DNA of 64,000 nt from Betaproteobacteria bacterium (lineage in GTDB: Bacteria; Pseudomonadota; Gammaproteobacteria; Burkholderiales; Casimicrobiaceae), in the NCBI GenBank assembly GCA_013298145.1, contig JAAFJO010000002.1, positions 1-64,000 of the forward strand. Reading direction: 5' to 3'. Both the position numbers and the translations under genes were made by a program. Below the pieces are notes generated by a model. That model was given only the letters and a program-made list of their open reading frames with translations, was not told the origin of the DNA and ran no database searches. Within the stretch, counting starts at the first letter, position 1. The number at the start of each line of letters is the position of its first letter. Positions 55,156-64,000 of the stretch are shown piece after piece.

Positions 55156-56028
55156 TTATTCGTTCGTTGCTGAGTATGCGAGTGCTTCGGTGAGGAGCTC
55201 GCCCGTGGCGATTGCGGTGACACCACCGGTCATGATCACGTCGAAGCTTTCATTCAGTTCGATTTCGATTTTGCCACCTGGCATGTGAACCGTCATGTCC
55301 GGGCCGACCAGGCCTAAACGCCGAGCAACGCTCGCTGCCGCCGACGAGCTCGACCCTGATGCGAGCGTATACCCCGCGCCACGCTCCCAAATTTCAATCG
55401 CGATGTTTTTTGGGTCGAGCACTCGAAGAAACTGCACATTGGTGCGCTCAGGAAACCATTCATGGGTTTCGATCATGGGCCCGAAGCCCACGGCGTACGA
55501 CTTTGCTTCTGACGGCGAAATTCCAGCGGGCAGCTCGACCACACAGTGTGGATTGCCGATCGTTGCGCAACTCACCTGAAGGTCGACGCCGTTCACCGCG
55601 AGCGATTCGCGGAGCACCTCGCGCACAGGCCCAGCGACCGGGATTCGATCGCTTCTAAAGCTCACACGCCCCATTTCGATGCGAACGCACGCGCCGCGTT
55701 CCAGCACGCGCGCTTGAACGATGCCGCCCTTCGTTTCTACCGCGAAGGGCTCATCGCCCACTAAGCCATGGTCGTAGAGATGGCGACAGAAGATACGCAG
55801 CCCGTTACCGCTTTTTTGCGCCTCGCTCCCGTCGGGGTTGAAGATTCGAAGCGCACATTTCGCGCCCGTTGTTGCCGGAAGCGGCCCCCAAAGTATTCCG
55901 TCGGAGCCGATGCCATAGTGGCGGTGACAGATACGAACCGTTTCGGAGATCGAGAATTCGATGGGATGATCGGCCGGGTCCACGACGAGATAGTCGTTAC
56001 CCAGCGCGTGATATCGTGAAAAACGCAT
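55156..56028 (-). CDS. dapF: Diaminopimelate epimerase
   Basis: This 290-aa enzyme converts LL- to meso-diaminopimelate for peptidoglycan and lysine. The two catalytic cysteines lie in the usual family spots: the first motif in the region KSGNGLRIFCRHLY (the Cys normally between Gly-Asn-Gly and Arg is not in its usual place; the nearest Cys is FCRHL), the second motif reads SGSSSSAAA where Cys is expected. The N-terminus RYHALGNDYLVVD is typical. Both catalytic Cys positions therefore look changed to Leu/Ser. Start at ATG 56028. Confidence 0.85.
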   Translation of the reverse strand: MRFSRYHALGNDYLVVDPADHPIEFSISETVRICHRHYGIGSDGILWGPLPATTGAKCALRIFNPDGSEAQKSGNGLRIFCRHLYDHGLVGDEPFAVETKGGIVQARVLERGACVRIEMGRVSFRSDRIPVAGPVREVLRESLAVNGVDLQVSCATIGNPHCVVELPAGISPSEAKSYAVGFGPMIETHEWFPERTNVQFLRVLDPKNIAIEIWERGAGYTLASGSSSSAAASVARRLGLVGPDMTVHMPGGKIEIELNESFDVIMTGGVTAIATGELLTEALAYSATNE

Positions 56029-56241
56029 CTTGCTATCGTAGCGGTAAGCGATCGGGAAAGACCGACCACGAGTGCGTCGATTGATTAGGCGATACAAGTT
56101 CAGTAGCAGCCTGCACCATCAAGCCAAGACGGAAAAAGGGCTAGCAGCCGCAATAACAATTTATTGGGATACAATAAAAACTGCCGGCAGCCCAAATAAA
56201 ATAAAGGCTAGCCCACCAGAGTTTGTATGTGTGCAGGCCGC

Positions 56242-57351
56242 TTAAAGCGGTCCAGAAATCGTCAAACTTCCGTAGCGCGGCGAGGTTTTTTGCCCCTCAA
56301 ATTCACGGCTCCGATATACGCGGACAAAGCCAATTTTGTATTGCTTCACGTTAAACGCGAGTCCCGCAGTGAGATCGGCCACCAACGCGCGCTTACTCAC
56401 ACTGTGCGAATCGCGAATCGTATTTCCGTCGAGAAAGATGTTTCGTGCAACGGCACGTCCGTCGACCGAGGCGAATACGTGCACGCCGAGATCGCGTACA
56501 AAAGATGCAGCACCTTTGGCTCGCGGGGCTGAGTTGTCTCCCGCAGGGCGGATGGGCGAGGTGCCGAAATCGTCTGGCAGTCCCCAACCCATCCGTATTT
56601 CGCCGCCGACATTCGCGTAGGTTGCGACGTTTCCGAGCGAGATTCCCGCATGCGGAATCAGGTCGATTCCGAATCCCGCCCGTTGCCTATCGCTATTAAA
56701 GAAGTCATATCGATACTTTCGCTCGAAGACGAGCTGCGCACCGAACTCGTTACCCAGTTGATTAGCCCAGCCTTGAAACTGCTCAATCCCGCGAACACGG
56801 TGAACTAGGCTCTGGGTTTGCTTCGCCCGTGACCACGGTCCGACCACACCCAGATTGATTTCGTAGGAATCCAGCCGATACGAAGAGCGCGTGTTGTAGC
56901 CGAAGCCGAGATACGTCCATCCCGCATACGGCCGATCAGTCACTATCAACCCCGCTTGCTTTCGATCACGCGGCGTAAACATCGCTTGACCCAGCGTAAC
57001 CGTGACGTTACCTTCAATTTCTTCCTTACCAATCCGAATTGGATAGACAGAATCAAACAAGCGCCCCACCTGCTGTAACCACGGCGGCAAGCACGGATCA
57101 TCCTGAAAACTGCGTAGGTTGGGCGATGACCACGCCATCTTCACACCATTGGTGTAATCCTGATCGCGATTCGTAAACAGATCGTTGTCGAGGGTGAACT
57201 TATAGGTACCTTCGTACTTTTTGACTAGGTTGAAGGGTGTATCGGTCGCTAAGCAGCGCAGATCGGGCTCTTGTGCGACCACAGCATTTGACGCCGCAAA
57301 CAAAACCGCGAAGAGCGTGGCAACGGGCAATCGGTGACGGAGTGTGTTCAT
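56242..57351 (-). CDS. LpxR-like outer membrane lipid A deacylase
   Basis: This 369-aa protein has a signal peptide (MNTLRHRLPVATLFAVLFAA...) and an outer-membrane beta-barrel of the LpxR/DUF2219 family. The motifs TLDNDLFTNRDQDYTNG near the N-terminus and TDRPYAGWTYLGF are the family hallmarks; LpxR removes the 3'-acyloxyacyl chain of lipid A in a calcium-dependent manner. The C-terminal Phe-rule is not met cleanly (ends SGPL). It follows the FkbM gene after 20 bp, in a surface-modification cluster. Confidence 0.88.
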   Translation of the reverse strand: MNTLRHRLPVATLFAVLFAASNAVVAQEPDLRCLATDTPFNLVKKYEGTYKFTLDNDLFTNRDQDYTNGVKMAWSSPNLRSFQDDPCLPPWLQQVGRLFDSVYPIRIGKEEIEGNVTVTLGQAMFTPRDRKQAGLIVTDRPYAGWTYLGFGYNTRSSYRLDSYEINLGVVGPWSRAKQTQSLVHRVRGIEQFQGWANQLGNEFGAQLVFERKYRYDFFNSDRQRAGFGIDLIPHAGISLGNVATYANVGGEIRMGWGLPDDFGTSPIRPAGDNSAPRAKGAASFVRDLGVHVFASVDGRAVARNIFLDGNTIRDSHSVSKRALVADLTAGLAFNVKQYKIGFVRVYRSREFEGQKTSPRYGSLTISGPL

Positions 57352-57371
57352 CGGTAGTGGTTTTGAGTGAT

Positions 57372-58196
57372 CTAGCGACGAAAGGCGCTTGCGAAGCTTT
57401 CCATCGCAATGGGTGCCGTGCGAGGTGTAGTCTGCAGAAGATTCCACTCGTGTTCTTTCCATCGCGTGAATTGATCGAAGACGTTGATGGGCACTGAGAA
57501 TAGCGGCTCGCGATCAATTGATTCGTTACGCAGATACCACCGGTTCAAGCCATCAAAGTAAACAGGCTTATAGCCGCCGGCGATGGCGAGCGGTTCAAAC
57601 TGATCCCAGCAAGGCGCAGGATTGTTTGGCAACGTACCCTCGATCAACATCACCCACGGACGCCAACGCGCGAAATCCATCCCGCGCAATACAGCTGCCT
57701 CAGCACCTTCGACGTCGATCTTCATGAAATGAATCTCGTCAACACCGTGTTCCGCGAGGATTCCTGCCAATCGATTCGTCGGAACCTGACCTACACGTGC
57801 GGCAAGTCCATGAGCGCCGGCGACTTCCTTTACACGAGGATCAGCCGAGGAAAGTCCTGAATTGTCGACGAAGTAAAACTCCGTCGTACCTACTCGGTCG
57901 CTCGCCGCGATATTGAGATTGATGTCACGTGGGCGATCATTTCTGAGTGCGACGAAGTACTCTGGATGCGGCTCCAAATTGATACCGCGCCAGCCATTCT
58001 CGTAGAAGTGCTTTGTGACAGAGTCGATCTTTGGTTCCTGTGCACCAACGTCGACATAGAAGCCGCTCGCAACGTCATGCAATACCCGGCGCAACAAAAC
58101 GTCCTCGAAGTTTTGCGCGTAGCTAACCATCCCTTTCAGGTTGCGCATCGTTTCTTCGATATTCACTCGTTGCGGATGGAGGCTTGCATCTGACAT
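57372..58196 (-). CDS. FkbM-family methyltransferase
   Basis: This 274-aa SAM-dependent methyltransferase has the FkbM pattern: GFYVDVGAQEPKIDSVTKHF (SAM site), GINLEPHPEYFVALRNDRP and FMKIDVEGAEAAVLRGMDF. Such enzymes O-methylate sugars in lipopolysaccharide and glycans. The gene lies between a glycosyltransferase and an LpxR-like gene, in line with surface polysaccharide modification. Confidence 0.92.
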   Translation of the reverse strand: MSDASLHPQRVNIEETMRNLKGMVSYAQNFEDVLLRRVLHDVASGFYVDVGAQEPKIDSVTKHFYENGWRGINLEPHPEYFVALRNDRPRDINLNIAASDRVGTTEFYFVDNSGLSSADPRVKEVAGAHGLAARVGQVPTNRLAGILAEHGVDEIHFMKIDVEGAEAAVLRGMDFARWRPWVMLIEGTLPNNPAPCWDQFEPLAIAGGYKPVYFDGLNRWYLRNESIDREPLFSVPINVFDQFTRWKEHEWNLLQTTPRTAPIAMESFASAFRR

Positions 58197-58262
58197 GAAG
58201 GATTCCTAGCCAAACGGCCGAAGCATTTCGCGGCTAAACATTTCACCACGCGAAAGCGCTTT

Positions 58263-60653
58263 TCAGTTTCGTGACAGGCGCGAGTAGATTCGGCCTAACT
58301 CTGCCTGCAGTTTTGCGCCCACCACGATTGGCGAGTGCTTGGTGGCGATATCTCGTTTTGCGCGTTGACCGAGATGATGCGCGAACTCGCGATCAGCATA
58401 GAGCCGTCGCATCTGCTCAGCCGCATGACCGATGTCTGGCTCAGCCCATTGTTGATTCTGCCAGGCAACGTAGTCGCCCTCTTTCAGATCAATCAGTGAG
58501 TAGTCGACGAGCATGCTGTTGCCCGCATTCATGAATTCGAGATTGCCAGAATATGCCGTCGCGATTACCGGCTTACCGATGGCCATGCATTCTGCCAAGC
58601 CGAGGCCAAGGCCTTCGGAGCGGTGGAGAGAAACGTAGGCATCTATCACCGACTGTAACCCACATAGGTCGGTGCGCGACAGCGTTTGCTCAATTGCCAG
58701 AATCCGGCTGTCGTCACCGATGAGGTTGAGCGTTTCGAGATGGCGTTCTCTGAACGTGTGCGCACGTTGAAATTTGATAAGAAGTCGTACGTCGTGTTCA
58801 CTCTTTGAGAACGCTTTGCGAAATGCGCTGATCACTGCTTCCGGATTCTTCCGTGTTGGGAAAGAACCGTAGTCGAAACTAAACATGAATACGAACACGT
58901 CGTCCGGCAAGCCAAATTCCGCACGCGTGTATTCGCGTGTTAACACTGGGGCCACGACGGGTGGCATGAGAGTTCTGACTGGGATGCTTAACGATTTTCT
59001 CGCGCAGGCAGCGACAAACTCTGTTGCAACCCAAAGTTCGTCGATAAGCTCCTGGTGTCGCACCCAATCCGCTGGGAGGTTTGGTAGCTCCCAATACCAG
59101 TAGCCAATGTTGTACGTTTCGCGCAAAGCCCCCACGCCGTCCACCAAGTTTGCAACAGCCAGTTGGTCAGGATTGGTGCAGATGAGTCGCGCCCGAAACT
59201 TCGCCGTGTTTGAGAGCCACGGGTCGAGGGAATAATCGGCCTGACGCACCCCGCTATCGAGCGGAATATCGGTAACAGTGAAGGGCACCTGCGCCGCGTG
59301 ACAACTCTGTGCGAGCAGTCGCATGCTCTCGCCTAGGCCAATCTCGGCGCGCGCGAAGCCGACCAAATCGATTCCAGTAGTGTCGGAAAGTGACAGAGTA
59401 GGCACGCCTAACCTAGGCATATCAATGAGCGCCGCAATGCGCTCTAACGTCTTGCCAGACAGCCGTGAACCGAGCCCGGTTCGTAGCGGAGTTTTGAGAA
59501 ACGCGCCCCGATCAGCATTGAAGTGGGGCGCCAGCGGGTTAGGTGGCTGCGTTGTTAACGCCCGCTCAATGAACAGATCTAAACTGCCGTTCGCGAAATC
59601 GAGAAATGGGTGCGTTACGCTTTTTGGCCAAGCATGCTTGCTGACCATCGCGTCGTAGACTAAAGGCTCCTCCGACCAAGTGGCGTCTAGCAATAACTCG
59701 TAGGCAGACGCCGGTTTGTTGGCGATCAATGCCGCCAGAAAATCCCGCTTAAATGCAACGTTACAGAGCGCGTCAACAGCAAAAAAGTCCTCGAGAAGCG
59801 CGGCCCCAGCTCTTTTACTGCTGTGGAGCTGACGAAATGCATTTATTCGAACCTCTACCGGGACATCGTTTGTCGAAAACTCACCAGGTTCGCTTCGAGC
59901 AATCACCCAGCTGCGAGCATCGCGCCAACCTGCCGCGACGGCTGCATTCATCGAAGATGTAACGGTGTCCCCCGGAGTCAAGAACACGACAAAATCGGTG
60001 CCGACCAGCGCCAGTGCTTCTTGTAGTGAGCTGTAGATGTGGGATTCGATCCCTCGCACTGTAGGAATCGAAGCTACGTGATCAATGAAAGCAGGCGCGT
60101 CACTGGTAGTTGCGATTACGCACCGACGAGCCGGTTCGCCTAACAGGCTCAAACTCGACAGCGTTTCGTCTAGTGAGCGCGCCGAGGTTTCGTCAGACGC
60201 TAAAACGATAAATCCAACGGTGGGCACGCCTTCCCTAAGGCGCGTGTCTCTCGTGTGCACCGCAGAAATCGGCGCTTCGCGCCCGCTCAAAAATGCCGAC
60301 AAGACATAGCCGAAATTGTGCCGGAAGTTGGGTGGCTGCCACGATACCAATCTGCCAGCCCGCTCAATAAGGTCGCGTGCTTCGACAAATCGTAGTTGCG
60401 TAAGGCACACCACGCCCAGCATGTGTAAACAATCGTCGTGATCCGGCTTGATATCGAGAACCTGCCGGTAGATTTGTGCCGCAAGCTCGAGCTGTCCGGC
60501 TTGGTGGGCGTCGAGTCCGCGCCGCGCAAGCGCATCGACATCAGTCGCGGTTTTGGGCGCGACGGTTTCTCCGTGACAATGCTTATATCGTTTACCACTG
60601 CCACACGGGCATGGGTCGTTTCGGGACGCGGGGGCAGTTATGGCTTCAATCAT
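58263..60653 (-). CDS. Glycosyltransferase with SEC-C and TPR N-terminus
   Basis: This 796-aa protein starts with a SEC-C zinc motif (RNDPCPCGSGKRYKHCHG, about 11-28), then tetratricopeptide repeats (about 40-110: ARRGLDAHQAGQLELAAQI), a middle part resembling a GT2-like or accessory domain, and a C-terminal GT-B glycosyltransferase of family 4 type (SFDYGSFPTRKNPEAVISAF, LHRSEGLGLGLAECMAIGKP). SEC-C motifs are common on SecA ends and a few transferases. It probably adds sugars to a surface polymer; the donor is unknown. Confidence 0.85.
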   Translation of the reverse strand: MIEAITAPASRNDPCPCGSGKRYKHCHGETVAPKTATDVDALARRGLDAHQAGQLELAAQIYRQVLDIKPDHDDCLHMLGVVCLTQLRFVEARDLIERAGRLVSWQPPNFRHNFGYVLSAFLSGREAPISAVHTRDTRLREGVPTVGFIVLASDETSARSLDETLSSLSLLGEPARRCVIATTSDAPAFIDHVASIPTVRGIESHIYSSLQEALALVGTDFVVFLTPGDTVTSSMNAAVAAGWRDARSWVIARSEPGEFSTNDVPVEVRINAFRQLHSSKRAGAALLEDFFAVDALCNVAFKRDFLAALIANKPASAYELLLDATWSEEPLVYDAMVSKHAWPKSVTHPFLDFANGSLDLFIERALTTQPPNPLAPHFNADRGAFLKTPLRTGLGSRLSGKTLERIAALIDMPRLGVPTLSLSDTTGIDLVGFARAEIGLGESMRLLAQSCHAAQVPFTVTDIPLDSGVRQADYSLDPWLSNTAKFRARLICTNPDQLAVANLVDGVGALRETYNIGYWYWELPNLPADWVRHQELIDELWVATEFVAACARKSLSIPVRTLMPPVVAPVLTREYTRAEFGLPDDVFVFMFSFDYGSFPTRKNPEAVISAFRKAFSKSEHDVRLLIKFQRAHTFRERHLETLNLIGDDSRILAIEQTLSRTDLCGLQSVIDAYVSLHRSEGLGLGLAECMAIGKPVIATAYSGNLEFMNAGNSMLVDYSLIDLKEGDYVAWQNQQWAEPDIGHAAEQMRRLYADREFAHHLGQRAKRDIATKHSPIVVGAKLQAELGRIYSRLSRN

Positions 60654-60753
60654 TCACTTCTGCATTCGAGGACGCACTCGTTCTTCGCAGCGATGAAAGT
60701 TTGTGTGGACACTACATCATCGCGCGGCGAATTTTTAGATGGCGCAAAATGGA

Positions 60754-62028
60754 TCAGGCGCGCACCGTACCATCGCCCAAGACGACCCACTTTTGCGTGG
60801 TCAGCCCTTCGAGCCCCACCGGTCCGCGAGCGTGAAGCTTATCGGTGGAGATGCCGATTTCGGCGCCTAGACCATATTCAAAACCATCGGCGAATTGAGT
60901 GCTTGCGTTGACCATCACGCTCGCGCTGTCGACTTCGCGGAGAAATCGTTGCGCGGTTGACCAGTGCTCCGTGATGATGGAGTCTGTGTGGTGCGATCCG
61001 AAACGCTCGATGTGTTCGATAGCTGCATCGAGTGTTTCAACGATTTTGATCGATAGAATCGGTGCGAGGTATTCCGTTGACCAATCTTCGTCGGTTGCGA
61101 GTTTGATATCAAATGCGGCGAGCGCACTTTGAGTTCGTTCGCAGCCGCGCATTTCGACGCTTTTGTCGGCGAAGATTTTGGCCACGCGTGGCAGCACGTC
61201 GTGCATGCGCGCCTCGTGCACGAGAAGCGACTCCATCGCGCCGCATACGCCGTAGCGGCGGGTTTTGGCGTTATCGCACACGCGAACCGCCTTTTCGAGG
61301 TCCGCATGCTCATCCACGTAGACGTGGCAGTTGCCATCGAGGTGTTTGATGACGGGCACGCGTGCATCGGCGCTGACCCGCTCAATCAAGCCGCGGCCAC
61401 CACGCGGGATGATGACATCGATGTATTCAGGCCGCGTGATCATTTCGCCGACCGCTTTGCGATCCGTGGTCTCGACGACTTGAACGATCGTTTCTGGAAG
61501 CTTTGCGGCTTTTAGCCCGAGCGCGATGCACGCGGAAATCGCTTGGTTGGAGCGCGCAGCTTCAGAGCCGCCGCGCAGAACGGTTGCGTTTCCGCTCTTC
61601 AGACAAAGCCCTGCCGCGTCGACCGTAACATTGGGACGCGACTCGTAAATGATGCCGATCACGCCGATGGGAACCCGCATCTTGCCAACCTGAATTCCGC
61701 TGGGGCGCATCCGCAAATCGGTCATCTCACCCACTGGATCGGGTAGCTGTGCGATTTGGCGCAAGCCGGTTGCCATTGAAGCGACTGTTTTTGAGGTGAG
61801 CTTCAAGCGATCCACCATCGCTGCAGATAGATCCGCCTTAATCGCGTCGCGAACGTCGGCGGCGTTTTCTTCAAGGATGTGAGCTTCGCGCTTTTCCAGT
61901 GCGGCGGCAATTTCTACCAACGCTTCGTTTTTTTGCGCGGTACGCGCACGCGCCGCAGCCCGCGAGGCGACCCGCGCAGAGCGGCCCAGCAGGTGCATGT
62001 ATTCCGTGACATCGATTGGCTTATTCAT
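60754..62028 (-). CDS. proA: Gamma-glutamyl phosphate reductase
   Basis: This 424-aa aldehyde-dehydrogenase-fold enzyme reduces gamma-glutamyl phosphate to the semialdehyde in proline synthesis. Hallmarks are [38 protein letters not shown] and the catalytic Cys in [16 protein letters not shown]. Length is normal. It is not beside proB in this window. The 100-bp gap after it precedes the glycosyltransferase gene. Confidence 0.97.
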   Translation of the reverse strand: MNKPIDVTEYMHLLGRSARVASRAAARARTAQKNEALVEIAAALEKREAHILEENAADVRDAIKADLSAAMVDRLKLTSKTVASMATGLRQIAQLPDPVGEMTDLRMRPSGIQVGKMRVPIGVIGIIYESRPNVTVDAAGLCLKSGNATVLRGGSEAARSNQAISACIALGLKAAKLPETIVQVVETTDRKAVGEMITRPEYIDVIIPRGGRGLIERVSADARVPVIKHLDGNCHVYVDEHADLEKAVRVCDNAKTRRYGVCGAMESLLVHEARMHDVLPRVAKIFADKSVEMRGCERTQSALAAFDIKLATDEDWSTEYLAPILSIKIVETLDAAIEHIERFGSHHTDSIITEHWSTAQRFLREVDSASVMVNASTQFADGFEYGLGAEIGISTDKLHARGPVGLEGLTTQKWVVLGDGTVRA

Positions 62029-62150
62029 TGCGAATCGATTTTACGCGACCGAATCACGTTGGCATAACGGGGCGGCAACGTCGTTTAGCCGCCCACAAGT
62101 TTAGGGCTTCATGCAAATAAAATGCAATTTCAATGTTGCACTAAAAGAAA

Positions 62151-62181
62151 AGCTCGCCCTTAAACTATCAGGGCGAGCTTA
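62151..62181 (-). terminator. Terminator of the NMT1/THI5-type gene
   Basis: AAGCTCGCCCT / AGGGCGAGCTT stem with 9-base loop, followed on the minus strand by TTTCTTTTAG. Confidence 0.85.
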
Positions 62182-62234
62182 CTGAAGCTGAACTTATTCG
62201 ACCTCCTCAGGTGATCGCGTCGAGCGCCGTTGGG

Positions 62235-63254
62235 CTACTTCATTGACACGGTGCGCTCTGCCTTCGGCGGCAAGAAGCTGCGATCAAAAATGTCCTCGGC
62301 TTTAGGCTTATTGGTGAATTTGAACGACTCGCCGATTTGATCGATTGACTTTGCTAAACGCTTCATATCGACGTCGCCTAAACCATTCGCGGCAACTTCC
62401 TTGGTCAGCACATTCTGATCAATCGCCATTTTCAATCGCACCGCTTCCCATTGCTCATCCGCGATAGGATTTTTCTTGACAACCAGCTTCACTGCTTCAC
62501 GCTGATTGCCGATCACCTCTTTCCATGCGCGCAGCGTCGCTTTCACAAATCCCTGAACCGCTTTTGGATTTTTTGCGGCGAAGGCTGGATTCACAATGAT
62601 CGCATTGCCGTAAAGGTCGAGGCCGTGATCGTTCAGCAGCATGACGTTTACGCCATCTTGCGCGATCCCGCGGCTACGCAAATTGATGTAGCTTGAGAAC
62701 GAAAATCCAGTGATCGCGGCTACTTTGCCTTCAACCAACATCGGCTCGCGGACTGGAAAGCCAACGTTCTCGATCTTCACTTTTGATTCGTCAATCTTGT
62801 TTGCAGCGACGAAACCTTTCCACTGCGCGAACGCGCCGTCAGCGGCGGGCGCGCCGAGCACTTTGCCTTCGAGATCTTTCGGCTTCTTGATTCCGTTTTT
62901 GCTGAGCGAAACGATAGAGAAGGGCGGCGTGTTGTAGATCATTGCCACCGCCTTAATCGGCGCGTTTTCCTTTTTGTCACGGAAGCGAATCAGCGAGTTG
63001 ATGTCACCAAACGCAACGTCATAGGTGCCCGAGGCGACACGATTGATAGCTTCAGTCGAGTTCGCGCCGTTATCCAGCGTAACGTCCAGACCCTCAGCCT
63101 TGTAGTAGCCCTTTTCCAGCGCCCACAGATAAGGCGCCGCGGGGCCTTCAAAGCGCCAGTCGAGTGTGAATTTCACGGGGGTTTGCGCGGCAGCGAAACC
63201 AGCCCCGATTAGGGCGAATGCGAGCGCACTTGCGCGCAGCGAACGAATAAACAT
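62235..63254 (-). CDS. ABC transporter substrate-binding protein (NMT1/THI5-like)
   Basis: This 339-aa periplasmic protein has a Sec signal (cleavage near AAA-QT) and the NMT1/THI5-like fold: FTLDWRFEGPAAPYLWALEKGYYKAEGLDV, then GTYDVAFGDINSLIRFRD. Such proteins bind thiamine precursors, taurine/sulfonates, nitrate or aromatic anions; the ligand cannot be read here. It is divergent from an ABC ATPase gene with 201 bp between, and the permease presumably follows outside the window. Confidence 0.9.
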   Translation of the reverse strand: MFIRSLRASALAFALIGAGFAAAQTPVKFTLDWRFEGPAAPYLWALEKGYYKAEGLDVTLDNGANSTEAINRVASGTYDVAFGDINSLIRFRDKKENAPIKAVAMIYNTPPFSIVSLSKNGIKKPKDLEGKVLGAPAADGAFAQWKGFVAANKIDESKVKIENVGFPVREPMLVEGKVAAITGFSFSSYINLRSRGIAQDGVNVMLLNDHGLDLYGNAIIVNPAFAAKNPKAVQGFVKATLRAWKEVIGNQREAVKLVVKKNPIADEQWEAVRLKMAIDQNVLTKEVAANGLGDVDMKRLAKSIDQIGESFKFTNKPKAEDIFDRSFLPPKAERTVSMK

Positions 63255-63455
63255 TGAGATGCCTCCAGGTAACAGATTCGCCTATTTATAGGCAAAGCGC
63301 GTGCCATTACTGTGCGGCGCAACCCTGAATGAAGATGTCAGGAGATTATGGGGGCTATAGGGGAAACCAGCGGATAAAGTGGGTTGGCCTACGCACCGGG
63401 CACGATTCGCGCTCATAGAATCGGCGAAGACTACGAAAACAAAGGCGAGTGCGGC

Positions 63456-64000
63456 ATGCAACACGGGGAAGCGCTGGTAGAGCTCAGTAATGTGAGCATG
63501 GTGTACGGGCAAGGAGCGAACGCGGTGAAAGCCGTGGATAACCTGACGCTCACCGTGCACAAGGGTGAATTCATCGCAGTCGTCGGACCTTCCGGCTGCG
63601 GCAAGTCGTCCATGATGAAACTCATCAGCGGCCTGATGCCAGTGGCGAGCGGCTCGCTCAAGCTCGAAGGTAAACCGATCGCGGGGCCGATTAACAAAGT
63701 GGGAATGGCGTTCCAGGCGTCCAATCTTTTGCCTTGGCGTACTGCGGTGGATAACGTGTTGTTACCGTTAGAAATCGTTCAGCCGCATCGCTCGCAAATG
63801 CGCTCGAAGCGTGCGGAGTATCGCGACAAGGCGCGTGCGCTTCTGGAATCCGTAGGCCTCAAAGGCTTCACTGAAAAGTTTCCTTGGCAACTTTCGGGTG
63901 GCATGCAGCAGCGCACGAGTATTTGCCGCGCGCTGATTCATGAGCCAGAAATTTTGATGCTCGACGAGCCCTTCGGCGCACTCGATGCGTTCACCCGTGA
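63456..64000 (+). CDS. ABC transporter ATPase (nitrate/sulfonate/taurine type), cut by window end
   Basis: The visible 181 codons start at ATG 63456 with AAAGGCGAG upstream. Walker A is VVGPSGCGKSSMMKL, Q-loop AFQASNLLPWR, signature LSGGMQQRTSICRALI and Walker B EILMLDEPFGALDA. The pattern fits the SsuB/TauB/NrtD class that drives uptake with NMT1/THI5-like binding proteins, matching its divergent neighbour. The C-terminus is missing because the window ends. Confidence 0.93.
   Translation, partial: MQHGEALVELSNVSMVYGQGANAVKAVDNLTLTVHKGEFIAVVGPSGCGKSSMMKLISGLMPVASGSLKLEGKPIAGPINKVGMAFQASNLLPWRTAVDNVLLPLEIVQPHRSQMRSKRAEYRDKARALLESVGLKGFTEKFPWQLSGGMQQRTSICRALIHEPEILMLDEPFGALDAFTR

Noticed and set aside
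1..64000. CRISPR array or cas genes
   Set aside because: No regularly spaced direct repeats and no Cas-like proteins were found.

Overview
The window reads as chromosome of a GC-rich betaproteobacterium, probably Burkholderiales. The clues are an rpoZ-spoT pair, a dapF-DUF484-xerC operon, a complete pilGHIJ-chpA twitching chemosensory operon, a class A RNase P RNA, and rpiA, ilvA, dnaQ and proA in ordinary proteobacterial form. This is inferred from gene content; no 16S gene is present.

Positions 1 to about 24,780 look like a genomic island. A DUF4224 protein and a tyrosine recombinase lie against the 3' end of a tRNA-Lys gene at 24,783-24,858. Most of the cargo is unfamiliar. It comprises a lipoprotein/coiled-coil/DUF4407-like membrane operon (580-3277); two giant paralogues (3327-7469 and 11576-15526) joining a Lon-like Ser-Lys peptidase, a NACHT/STAND-like NTPase and a C-terminal formylglycine-generating-enzyme (FGE)/C-type-lectin domain; a group of exported proteins between them; and an operon of an 88-aa protein, an E1/ThiF-like enzyme, two unknown proteins and the second giant protein. 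A SpoT-like HD hydrolase is divergent from that operon. The last stretch of the FGE domain differs between the paralogues at first and second codon positions inside otherwise near-identical sequence, as expected of targets of a diversity-generating retroelement (DGR). No reverse transcriptase or template repeat is visible. An 11-bp motif, ACTTTCCCAAA, lies 51-71 bp upstream of five separate island transcription units, always facing the gene, so they may form one regulon. I regard this set as a candidate undescribed conflict or defence system.

Positions 25,000-36,160 hold a minus-strand cluster (NTF2-like, SDR, DUF3833 lipoprotein, MFS, chalcone-isomerase-like, Cfa-like methyltransferase, DUF1365, FAD oxidoreductase), then folE2, divergent from a MerR-type B12-binding regulator of the LitR/CarH kind. 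This resembles known light- or singlet-oxygen-induced lipid-modification clusters. A diiron protein gene and rnpB follow.

Positions 36,180-64,000 are housekeeping and surface functions: chpA-pilJ-pilI-pilH-pilG, ilvA, rpiA, dnaQ, a PP2C/Ser-Thr kinase pair, rpoZ with a shortened SpoT-like protein whose synthetase region is degenerate, xerC-DUF484-dapF, an LpxR-like/FkbM/glycosyltransferase surface cluster, proA, and the start of an NMT1/THI5-type ABC transporter cut by the window end.
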